Source: Dermatemys mawii
Taxonomy: Eukaryota; Chordata; Testudines; Dermatemydidae
NCBI GenBank assembly: GCA_007922305.1
Contig: ML677373.1
Span: 13,672,456 to 13,736,455, forward strand
DNA: 64,000 nt
Direction of reading: 5' to 3'
Part shown: positions 27,001 through 39,000 of the stretch, one piece after another
How positions within the stretch are numbered: position 1 is the stretch's first letter
How the letters are laid out: each line of letters begins with the position of its first letter
Made by a program: the position numbers and the translations under genes
Notes under the pieces: generated by a model
Databases searched by the model: none
Told to the model about the DNA's origin: nothing
What the model saw: only the letters and a program-made list of their open reading frames with translations

Positions 27001-30000
27001 CTGGGACAGGATCAGTGTGTGGAACAGGGGGTGGGTATGGGGATCTGTTCCTGGAGCAAGGGGGGCGGGGGGAAGTCTGTATGATCTCAGGGGAAATCCA
27101 CAGAGGGACTGGGGTTTGATATCTCCCTTGCCACTGTGAGTAAATATTTGCCCAATAACTCTTATAGCAAACTGAAGGGGAGGGTGTTAAACTGGAGCCT
27201 GCAGTCAGTGCTTAGAGTACAGAAGAGGGAGAAATCGATGCTGGTCTGAGGCCCTGATCCAAAGCCCACTGAAGTCTAGGGCTGCACTCCCACTAACGTC
27301 AGTGCGCATAAGGCCTTAAGTACAACCTTAGCTATGGCGCTCCATGATCTGTACTCCATGCGAAATCCCTCCGCCGTAGTCAGGCCCCGCCCTGAGATCA
27401 GCCCACTCCCTTGCAGCGCACCCCAGCTCCTAGCCCTTGATCCATTACAGAGCTCTGCTTCTCACTGACAGCTCCCATCGCCCGGTTGTGTGGTCTCTTG
27501 TGTGCGAGGCGTTTGCTAGTGACAGTCTAGATCCCAGCGGTCACCTCTCGAACACTCATACTCTGCACTAATCGTCCCCCGCGGTGGCAGGAGCAGGCAA
27601 GAGGCCAAGACCTGAGCTGGCCCTAGGGACCAATGGCTCCCTTCACACCTAGGAGTGCAGTAGGGAAGCTTGCTCGGCCCATGCTGGGAGTGTTCGGTGA
27701 CAAGAGGGCTCCAGGCTCCAGCGTGGGCAGCTGGCATCTTTCACATGAAATGCTGAAACTAAGAACGCAGCAGCCTATGGAGAGGTGACATCCTGAAGTC
27801 CTCAGAGCACTGTGTTTTCTGGCTTATCATTTCAGCTCTTTCCACAGCGGTGATGATAACGGCTGGATCTCTCTCCCAAGCCCTAGACACAGCCAGCACA
27901 GCTGAGCCCCCGGCAAGGTAAGGGCAGTTCAGTACATATCAAAGCAGGGGCGTTCAGGGCTGGATTTCCAGTCCCAGCTTTGCACACGTGTTATGGTCTG
28001 CAGCGGCAGAGACAGGCACTTCCTGGTTTATGGCTGCAGACTAAGGGGCAAGGCCCCTAGCTGCCTGATTCGGGCCTGCAGATGGGGATTTTGCATATCC
28101 AAAACCAGAGTCGTTCCCAGGCGCCTGCTGGTGCACATGAGCCTGCACTGCCAGGCTGATGCCCTGTTGCCCTGCACCACGTCTCATTTGCACAGGCCCA
28201 GAGGGGGCTCAAGCACACTGCAAAAGCCAGTGGGAGAATTGCACAAGTTCTGCAGATTCAGGCCTGCTGTCAAAGCTACAAAGCACAGAGAGGTAGAGAC
28301 GCTGCCCCAGGGTCACAGTGTGTACCTGGTGTGACAGAGCTAGAACAAGATCTCGAGTGTCCCTGGACTCCATTTGTGGTCAGGCCACTAGTCCAGGCTT
28401 CCTCAAGACCTTCACTCTGCCGAACTGCACTTTCTCCATTGGTTTCCCTAATAACACTTTGCAATTCAGCCTACAAGAAGCTGCCATCTTATTTCTCACC
28501 CTTCCTGAGAGAGATTGAGGCCTTCCCCCAAAGATCACCCTAGTCCTTCAATCTTCACCGCTCCAAACAGACACAGCTACAGCAACCAGATCCTCTCTTT
28601 AGCCTTGGCCTCCTGTTCCCTCTTATTCATATTGCCAGCCTCGTCTGCTCTGACATCCCTCCCCACCAACTGTAGCTACAGCTGGTAAATTAAATCATTC
28701 CCTTGATATGGTTGTGACGGGTTGGATTGCAGAAACCCCCTTAGGGTTGCCAACTGATGTCCAAGACTACTTCCTCCCCTGCTTTCCTGCCCTGCCAGCT
28801 TGGGACTCCAGAGCCCTGCCTGATCTGAGCCAGACCCGCTAGCCAATTGCAAACCCAGACTCAGGTCTGAACCATGTCCCCTAACCGCTGTAGACTAAAT
28901 TGAAAACAGGTTAAGAAGTGTTCCTGTCTAACACTAAATGCCCAGCTCCCAGTGGGGTCCAAATTCCAAATAAAAATCCATTTTACCCTGTATAAAGCTT
29001 ATACAGGTAAGCTCATACATTGTTACTACTTGGAACCACTTAAATCCTACTTTCTGTATTTAATTTTTTTTTAACTTATTAATTAACCTGGAGTATGTAT
29101 TAGTACTTGGGGGTGGGGAGCAAACAGCTGTGCATATCTCTCTATCAGTGTTATAGAGGGTAAACAAAGTGAATTACCAACAAAACAGAACAAGTCTTTA
29201 TCTAATACAATAAAACTGAAATCAGAAAACCTCACCCTCAAAGAGGTTTCAATAAGTTTCTTTCACAGACCAGACGCCTTCCTAGTCTGGGCACAATCCT
29301 TTCCCCTGGTACAGTCCTTGTTCCAACTCCGGGGGTAACTAGGGGATTTCTCATGATTGCAGCCCCCTTTGTTCTGTTCCACCCCCTTATATGGCTTTGG
29401 CACAAGGCAGGAATTTCCACCCTCCCCCCCTTCACTCATAGACAGGCAGTGTCTCAGAGCTGTGTTTTTCCTTTGTCTTCCAGTTCTCCTTTCACCAGCA
29501 CTATGGTCCTGCTGCCGGTTACCCTGCTGGTTTTACTTCTGTTACTGATCGGAGCCACGCTTCTGGCCCGAAGAATGATGCTGAAGAGGAAGAAGGGTGA
29601 GAGGGGGAAAGTGGGGGCTCTGCCCTCCATTCATTTCTTTTCCTCCCTCGTTTCTCTGCCCCCCTCCAGCCCACCATCACTTACTCCCTTGGCCAATAAA
29701 GCTTTGTGAAGCTAACCGCTTAGTCTCCCAAAAATCCCATGCAAATCAGGAGTTTTGCCTCAGTGACCCGTTCTCCCATTTCTATGTTCTGTGCAAGGGA
29801 AGTGGTTTAACAGAACAATTATTTTCACAGCAGCCAGAGTGTGCTAAGCACCACAGGGACACATAGCAAGACCCGGTTCCTAGGGGGAAGGGCTTTCATT
29901 CTAGGCAGGCGTCACCCAGACCCAGCATAGGGGACCGGAGTCTGAGCCCCGTTACGCTGTTTCTCTTATCTGATTTTGGTCTAAATCTCTCTCCCCGTGT

Positions 30001-33000
30001 CTGAACTTGGCATGAAGGAATGGGATGTGGCTAAGGGACTGGAGACGTCTGGGTTCTGTCCTTGTGTGCAACACGCGAATAAAAATTTTTCCCAAGGCCT
30101 AGTCCATTAACAGATGGGAGGCACTTGGTTACTACAGTAATAAGCACCATAGAAAATCCTATGCAAGAACCCCCGTCCTCTTCTCTGACCAATACTAAAT
30201 TCCCTGCACAAACCCCCTCTCACCCCAGTCTGCCACCCATGCCCCGGTCAGTCCTACAAGGTGGCGAGCAGCCCGCCCTGTATGTGCACAGTGCCAGGCC
30301 AGTCAAGGAGCCTACTCACATGCTTGCAGTACAGGGGCTAAATGCCTTGTTTGATTGTGCACGAGCTGGCCCCCTGTAGGACCAGCCCTCTTTTCTTATC
30401 TTACACCCCCTCGCTTTTCTCCTGCGTCGGTTGCATCACCCCCGAACCAGGGATTAGTCAGAGCAGAGGTTTAGTGCAGTTTCAAAAATAGCAACAGCCA
30501 AGTTACCCAAGGCACCGGCTCAGCCGCAAGTGGAGCAATTAGCTGGAGATTGAGGAAGCTGGGGGAGGGGGTTGTACTAACACTACTGGACAGACAACAT
30601 AATGCACCAAAGAGACGAGGTTAACGGCTCCCCCCTTGTCATGGCTAGGGGGACAAACCGCCACTCCCCAGGGGATATGCAGCTGACTACACCCCACTTG
30701 ACTTTGCCCTCCTAGCAGGGAGATTTCCGGTGAGCAAAGGGCAGCAGGCCTCCTGCTTCTCCAGGATGTTCCACTTGTCCAGGGTTGCACCATCTGCCAG
30801 AGGAGGAGATCTGGCCCAGTAGCTTTGTCTACAGTCCATCTGTGTTTATGGCCATGACTTGCCAATGCCACGGATGGCCTCAGAATTCCTGCCTGTTCCC
30901 TGTCTCCCTCTGCTCTTTGCCCACCAGACGTGGTGTGAAGGCAACTCCAGAGAATCTCAGCAGGAGCAGCAATTGCCGTTCACTTGTGGGAGGGGATCCG
31001 GGTGTAAAACTGGTGCTTGGTACACCGGTGAAGGCTGTGGAAGTGAAACAGGCTCAGGAGCTCCAGAGATGCAGGTGCAGGTTCTGGCCTGGGGGCTGCA
31101 TCTCAACCGCAGGAGTGGTGGAACCGGAGATGATCCACCGCTCCCCTCTTGACAGGCAGGAGGGTCTAGGTGCACCGGTCTGTTCCTCACCAGTTCTAGA
31201 TACATGCCCTGTGCCTCATCCCAGCTATCCCGAGTCACCTCCAAGAGCCTGCACCAAGGCCTGCCTGCACCCACCTGGTCTAACTGCTAACAGCTCAGAA
31301 CTAACAGCCCTGGAGAAAGAGACCAACATTGCAGTGCTGAGGGCAAAGGGCTGAATGCGTCAGCATTTTACCCCTCCTTGCATAGGATCAGGAAGAGTCC
31401 ACATCCCTCCCACACTGTTCCTCTGCAGAGCCGCTCTTTCAGCATGGTTGTGTCAGTGTAATAAGTGTCTGTTACCTTGCAGCTGCTGGAGCCATTGAGC
31501 CTAGCCAGGCAGTGAATGAGGTAAGCGAGGGGGAAGGGGTGCTGTGCTCTGAGACGGGTGGGGGGGAGTTAATTCTCCAGCCCCAAGGGTGACTTTAACA
31601 GCTTAGTTCAAGGCTGAGTAAGACGGCTCTGAGCTCAGTTATTCAACCCCTCAGAGCGAAACTAAGAGGAGCATCCAGAGTGAGGGACAGGCCGAGTCTC
31701 TGGGAAGGATGCTGGTCATTGTAGGGGCAGGCCCGGCCACGATTTGCCCAGGTCAGAAGAGAGGCAGTCTGGTGCATAAGGCATTGGATGGAGTCAGGAT
31801 TCCTGGATCTGCCAATAGCTCAGTGCAGGACCTTGGGTAAGTCACCATCTCACTGCGTCTCTGTTTCCAGTCTGTAAAATGGGGACAACACTAGGGCTTA
31901 AAGCTCTGTGGATGAAAAGCACGGTGTCAGCACTAGGAGCACTGCTGGGGAAAGCGGTGAGACTGTTGCTAGGTGTTCGGGGGAGTGGGGAGTTAGAGGG
32001 GCAGAAAAGCCAGGGGACAGATAACCGAGGTAGACTGTGCCCTTGGATCACCCCAGACGTAGTAGGGGCCTGGAGTATGCCTGGTGCTGCTGAGGCAGAG
32101 AGCTCCAGCTCAGAGATCCCAACCCAGATTGTGTTTATTTTTTCCAGGCTGTTGCCAGCCCTGAAAGTGACGTTTCCTATGCAACTGTGACACCAAAGCC
32201 TGGAAAATCCATCACCACAGCCCCATCACCCCGCTCTGCTCAGGCCGAACCCAGTCCAGAGAGGGTGAACTACTCAGCCGTAGTAAGGAGTCTGGCATTC
32301 GGTTCTAAAATGCAGCGATGGTTGAAGAGATTCTGCCGATCGCTTTTATTCTCTTCAAACCTTGCGTTCGGGTTTTACAGGGCATGCCGAGTCTTGCACA
32401 AGGGGGCTTACATGCCATGTTCATGTCTCTTCTAGCACTTTGCTTTCTTTAGCAGCGAGAGGTGATCTGGAAAGGCTCTTGAGAAGTTCTAGCAAATTTC
32501 TAGAGGCTTTAGAAAAGCTCAGTCGCCATCAGGTCCAGAAAAGTCTGGACCACTTCACACTCAGAATGACACCCAAAATCAGAGTACAATTTCGCTTTGT
32601 TCTGCTTTTCACATGTAACACTGACAGACCCAGGTTGGCGGCAGGTGAGATCAAACCTGAGGCCTCTAGAGTTTAGTGCAGGAGCGTCTACTGAATCAGC
32701 TAAAAGCCAGCTGGCTGTTAATGAAAGCTGTAGAGGAGACTCCTTTTCTCTCTCTCTTTAAGTGGTCTTGGTGCCACTAGATGGCACCGAACACCACACC
32801 CAGAAGGTGTGTGGGGTTACTTACACTCACAAAATTTGCCTACATGTGGGTAACTGCACATGCCAGCTGGGAAACTGCAGACCCAGTCTCAGCACATGCA
32901 GGTAGGATGCAAACGCTGCATGCACAAAGAGTCAGCTGCAAATGTAAATGCTCCGGTCACATGTGACTTGCCCAGCAGTAATGTCACATGCTCATCCCCT

Positions 33001-36000
33001 GGCTGGAGTTCCACTCACTGCACCACAGTGCCAGTTTTTAGAAAGAGACTCTTCAAAGTGCAGAAAGAGCTGCACCATCAAGGCAGGGATGTGCAGGAGC
33101 ATCAGGAATAGTGTGCTGTGCAAGCAGCCTCATCTGAGCAATTGAGTTACTTAGGCAAAGCAGCTGGGCTATGAACCCTTCTGTTCCAGTCAGTCGCTCT
33201 CCCTTCATTTCTTCTCTCTGATCAAGGCTGTTTTAAAATTTCAGGCTCCAGGAAGGACAGATATTTTTTACACCACGGTGAAATATCCAACCCTGGATGA
33301 CCAGCCAATCTACATCAATGTGGACAGGCCATCCAACCAACCCCACTCGAGCAGCCCTCGGGAACAGACAGAGTACTGCCAGGTGAAAAAGAAATAGGCT
33401 CCCTCTAGACCATTTCCTTTCCCTCCTTCCCTGTCCTTGGGTGGAAGTGCCAAGATTCATTTCTTGCAACACTGCTCCAAGAGGTTGCAATCGCCTGTGA
33501 TGAGCTGGTGCAGTCCAAGCCAGAAGGAACTATATCGAACTGGGAGACTGTCGCACCAGAATGGTCTGATGCAGCTGAACATGATGTGGTGTAACGGGGA
33601 ATGCCGTGGAAAGGCAGAAGAATCAGTTCCTCACTCATTTATTGACATGTATGTCAGTCCTCATTTGTACTCTCCATGCAAGTTAAAGCCGGAGAAGTGC
33701 GCGTGTGTGTGTAGTGTGTGTGGGAGAGCGGGGAGGGAAGAGAAATGTGATTCTGCAGAGATGGGTCCAAGTCATGTAGCTCTTCTCCAGTTTCCTAGAT
33801 TTGAAGGGAGAGGTTGGGTTTGGGATCCAGACCCAGGGAGCATGGTGGTGGTAACTTCTTCATCCAGCTCTCCTGAGACAGTGAAATTGCTGCTGCATGT
33901 GTCATAGCTGGTCAGAGAGATACAGGAGCCCTGTGGGAGCAGGGCCACTGAAAGACAAGGGATGGAGTGCCGCTGGCATTTGGGGACTATGCTTAGACAG
34001 GAGCATTCCCCTCAAAAGGCAGCCGGGACTTTGGTTGGAACAGGCCCCCAATGGAAGAAAGGAGAAAGACCTTTCCGACACCAAGCAGCATGGAATGGTA
34101 CCAGCTCGGTGGAGACAATGCAGCATTGTTGGGGGATGGGCCTTGGAGAGAGAAGACAGCAGCCCTGGGAGGGGAGGGTTGGCAAGATCAGACCAGACAG
34201 ACAGGAAGTGGGAGGGAGTTTTGCATCGTTTCATTGCACAAGTGATGTTGCTAAATGGGCGGTGACCTTTCAATGGGAAGCTCCTGATAACCCAGCGCCA
34301 TGGGGCACGGAAAGACCGATACTTCACAGTGCAGAATACATTCCTTTTCAGTAGGGTCCGCCGGCAGCACTAATACACGTTCTAGTTCACTGCCATGATA
34401 TCACTAAGAGCTGGTTAATAATTCACAGCTAGGACACTGGATGACTTATTGAGCAGTCTCCATCCTTTGCCTGTAGTTTGCACAGCCAAGCTCCCAGGTC
34501 AAGGAGGCTTCCTACTTGCACTTACAGAACAGAAATCAGTAGTATCTCTGGTATGTCTCTTGAGTAGGACGACCCAGGTCGAGGCCCCATCATGTGAGGT
34601 CTTCAGACCACGACTGGCTGCCTGCGTATCTGCTTTAACCACACACACGTTATTGGGCTCAATACAGGGGTAACTGGGTGACATTTGATGGCCTGTGATA
34701 CACGGAACATCAAATCAGATGATCTAATGCTCTGACTTTAAACATTTGGAGCCTTTGGAGACTGCATAGGGCTCACTGAAGTGAATGGAAGTTTTTCCCA
34801 TTGACACCAAAGGGCTTTTGATCAGGCTCATACAGAGTAGCCTGGCAGACCAGAAACAAATCATGTTATTTTAACTCTTTGAATGCCATGATGAAGTCAC
34901 TGTATCCATGGGCAAATGGTTATTGAACACAGAAGGTGGGACTGCAGCCTAGAGGTAGGCCCTAAAACACAAGACTTCGCCACTTTCACTTCTTATAAGG
35001 CCCATAACCTCAGCCTGTTGTGTCGGCCATCGAGAGGAAGCTGAAGAAGCCAGTGATGTCTGACTTTTATATTGTGTTTGTTTTAGTTCATGTAACTTAC
35101 AGTCAGGGGATGGCACTCCTGGGGGTGGCCCAGACTCTACTAGCTGGGGACGGTGGGTGGGTTACAGCAGCCAAGCAGAGTGTGGAATTCACTCACTGAA
35201 GATACACCCCGCTTTTCCCCACCCCCCAAGAGGCTTTAACATTCCAAGTTTGGGAGTAAGTTTAATGCTCATGAAATGGGGGTGGGGTCAGGGGGTAGAA
35301 GCAGCAGCATGGTCTGAGTCAGAAACCCCAAGTTCTGTTCCCAGCTCTGCAACTGACCGAATGTCTGATCTTGGACAAGCCCCTTCACCTCTTTGTGCCT
35401 CAGTTTCCCTCCTTGTGAAGCACGGCAGATGGCTATGCACTGAGAGATCTACGGAGGAAGACTGGTATATACAAAACAGTTCAGTAGGGCTATTTACAGG
35501 GGTGGTTGGAGCCAGGCACACAGAGCATGTGCTGTGCTACAGCTCTCCCAACAAAGCACCACAACGCTGATCTGCAGCCATGTCCTGAACTCTCAATGGT
35601 CTCACCCTTCTTCAGTGCCGGCTTCCCTAACCCTGGGCTTCTCTACAGGAAAGGCTGCCAGCTGATGAATTACACTACGCCAATTGCGGTTCTGCTTCTA
35701 GGTGCAGAGAGAGGGGCTGGCACAAACTCAGACCCTTCACTTGCATCTTCATTCAGGAACCCAAGGGTCTCTAATGCGGACACTGTAATGAATCAATGCA
35801 CAGCAACTCAGCTGTGAGCGCTCACTCCTGCCTCATTGGTTTTGGTGTCTAGACAGAGACATTCTGAGAAGCAGGAGTCTGACAGGAGTCAGATCGGAAT
35901 TGGAACAGCTCAGAGCCAAGGTACTTGGTCTCCACCCCCAAGCTAAAGGGGGCTGTGTGCATGTACTTATAGGGTGGTAGGGAATTAGGTTTAAAGAAAC

Positions 36001-39000
36001 GAGAAACCAGAGCAATGCCCTGCTGAGGGAAATTCAGACCACTTCCTCAAACCAGGAGATGCGGGTGACAGATATTGCAAGAAGTGGCCCTATGTGGGGG
36101 ACCATATTATACTAAGTGTATGAATGGTTTATGTATCTGCATGGACTAGGGGCTGCATGCACTCTGCGGGGAGGGTTACCACAGCTCCTCCACAAAGTGA
36201 GGACAGTAGGGAAGGAGTAAGGCAGATCAGGCAGGGGATAAAACACTTCCTGAGAAGTAGCCTGGGCTGGGGAATGGTATTCTGATTCAAACTGGATTCT
36301 TCAGAGACCAGCCAAAGAAAGGGCTTTGGGGATAATTAACCCACATTTAAACTGACTCAGGGCCTTCCTTCGGCTTCATGATCTAAGAAGATGGATACAA
36401 ACTTGTAACCACAGGGGAAAACCCAGTTGCAGGGTCTGGGAGGACTGGCATCCTCCAGAGCCCAATGTTGGGGCTGGGGGGTGACCACTGGTCAGATTTT
36501 TATCACACATTTTTTGTTGTTTTGGTTCTTGTCTCTGTAATGCTTTTATCTTAAGAATAAAGGTGCTTGCTTAGCAGGAGCTATGTGGGGACTTGTAACT
36601 GTTGTCCACACACTGGTCATAGTCTTGGAGAAAGCAAACCACAGGCACTTGCTTTCGAGGCAGCCCCAGCAAGCCAGTCTATCACAGGGTAGATCAGGGA
36701 GCTGTGCAGCCTCAGAAACCCTGGGCAGAGGGGAGCGAGATGCAGGTCTCCACCCAGGAGTGGTGATGGCTGGGAGCTGGGAATCTTTCACCACCAAGTA
36801 GGGGGAAATACCCTGAAACTGTGACAATGTGTAAGTGTATTTGCAAATAGGCGAGAAGCACAGCAGCCTTTGTACCAGAAGCATCTGATGCAACGGGGTC
36901 TGCTAAGTGACAATCTGCTGCTGCTCTGGGACTGGCCTTGTAGAGTTAATAGACTTCGGATGAGTCCCTAAAGAAGGTCAATATACCATCTCTCCCCCAC
37001 AGCATCGAGAAGGCTGATGCATGCACACAATGCCATAGACATAAGCAGTTGTACGTTATTAATTAGACTAACCTTCCCAGTCCAATATGCCAGCTTCACA
37101 ATGCATTAATTCAGAGTATTCACAGTTCCTTCAGCCTGTGAAGGGTTCTATATTTGCAAGTACCCGGGGAAGAATAGTCATACAGCCCTGTTTTCCCTCT
37201 TCATAGCCTTTGGCAAACATTCATTAACCCTCACAGCACACAGGCAAGTAAGTTGGAGTCTCTCTAAGGGAGAAAAGTTAAGTGATTTGCCCAAGGCAGA
37301 GAAGGAGTCAATGTCAGAGATGGGCTTAGCATTCAGGATTCCTGTCTTAGATCCTGGACTGACAACTGCTGTCTCAGCCCTCTATGAAGAGAGAGAGAGG
37401 CTGTCTGAGTCAGATGAGTCCCAAACTCAGTGCTGGAGAAGAAAGTGATATTTCCAAAAGTTGAAAATTGACTTTTTAGAAGACTCCGCCACACACACAC
37501 TGGATCATGTGAAAATTAACTAGAAGAAAACAGGTCTAGAATTACCTTACCAAGTTGGAAAACCATTTGGAAGTCAGGCAAAAGAAGAGAAGGATAGGAC
37601 TGTGCCCAGGGCACAGGATTTACATTTCCCAACAGAAAAACAACAAGTAAAACATTAAAATGACAATTTTAAATCAACAGCATGAATCCATTTGCATTGA
37701 GCTAGTAGAGAAGACAGGTAAGAGAATCTTTGTTGCAGTCTCAGGGGACAAGGAGAACAACAGAACAAAGGACAAGGAGAGAGAGACATGGAACACCATG
37801 ACCAAATTCAGCAGCTATATTCTTTAACTCACAGCTTGCCTGGTATTATTGGTAAACCGCACACAGTGGAAACTGAAGCATTAGGAGACAGATTGCCCTC
37901 TTGATTTAATTTCATAACACTCTCTAAAGGGAATTGCTCATGTCTAGGTCTTAGACCATGCAAAGATAATTAGCAATAGATGACAAAGTCTCTTGCAGCA
38001 GGGCCAAGTGAACTGGAATCTGGAAGTTGAAAATCTTCAGCAGTACTAGTTTTTAAGACAAACACGAGCTGGTGTTAAGTGAATGAGAAAGAAAACGCAG
38101 AGAGAGAAAAAACATGGAACAGAAATAGCCTGCTGGTTTACATTTTAAGTGGAGTGTCTACAGCTAAACTGTTGCTTTGAATTTGCTCTGGACTAAGTCA
38201 GCATGGCTAAAGATGGGGAGTTCCAGGCAAGACAGCTGTCTGGACTTGAAAAAGTAAAGTAGGTAATAGGGAATAGGAATTTCACAGACTTTACCCCAAT
38301 TAAACAAAAGTGGGCCTGCTTCATTGTATCCATTCCTCTAGCTTTACACTGATTTCAGCTGAGTGTCACCAATGGGGTTTCACTGGAGTAACAGTGGTAT
38401 AGAAACCTGCCTTCTTTAGGTATAGAGCCTGACCCACACTCCATTGAAGCCAGTAGCAGCCTGTCCTCTGACTTGACCGGCAGCTGGATTGGGCCCACAT
38501 TATCTTACAGGATCACAAGGTACTTTACAAACATACCTAGAGCCCCATTGAAATACAGCCAGTCCCAGGTGGAGGGCAACAGCCAGTAGGCCCATAGCAC
38601 CCTGCACATCACTGAGGTGGGAGAAGGACAGTTTGATCAAGGACACTGGGTTAAAATTCCTGCTTTTCTGCTGAGTGCCATGACTCTTCCCTGCCCTGCT
38701 CCTTGTGCAGTATTGGACACCTGTGGAGACTGGCTGCCAAGGACTGCCAGATCCCTACTCCCCACTAGGGACAGCACCTCTCTCACACACAGCTGTTAAC
38801 GACACCACCAACAGGCAAGGCAGAGCACTTAAGATCTTGGCCCTGCCAGGACTAAGGTGAAAGCAGCAGCCCCCACCACACAGAAAGCACGGAACACAAT
38901 TCATCTGCCACATAAAGAGGAAGAGCTGAGTCAAACCTGCCAGGGTTTCCAGAGAGGCACTATTAAAAACCTAATGTTTGGGCAACAAAGCCATGGATTG

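Noticed and set aside
36555..36560. AATAAA as the polyadenylation signal of the CD300LF-like gene
   Set aside because: It lies 3.1 kb after the stop and inside a repeat with LTR features, so I do not assign it to the gene.
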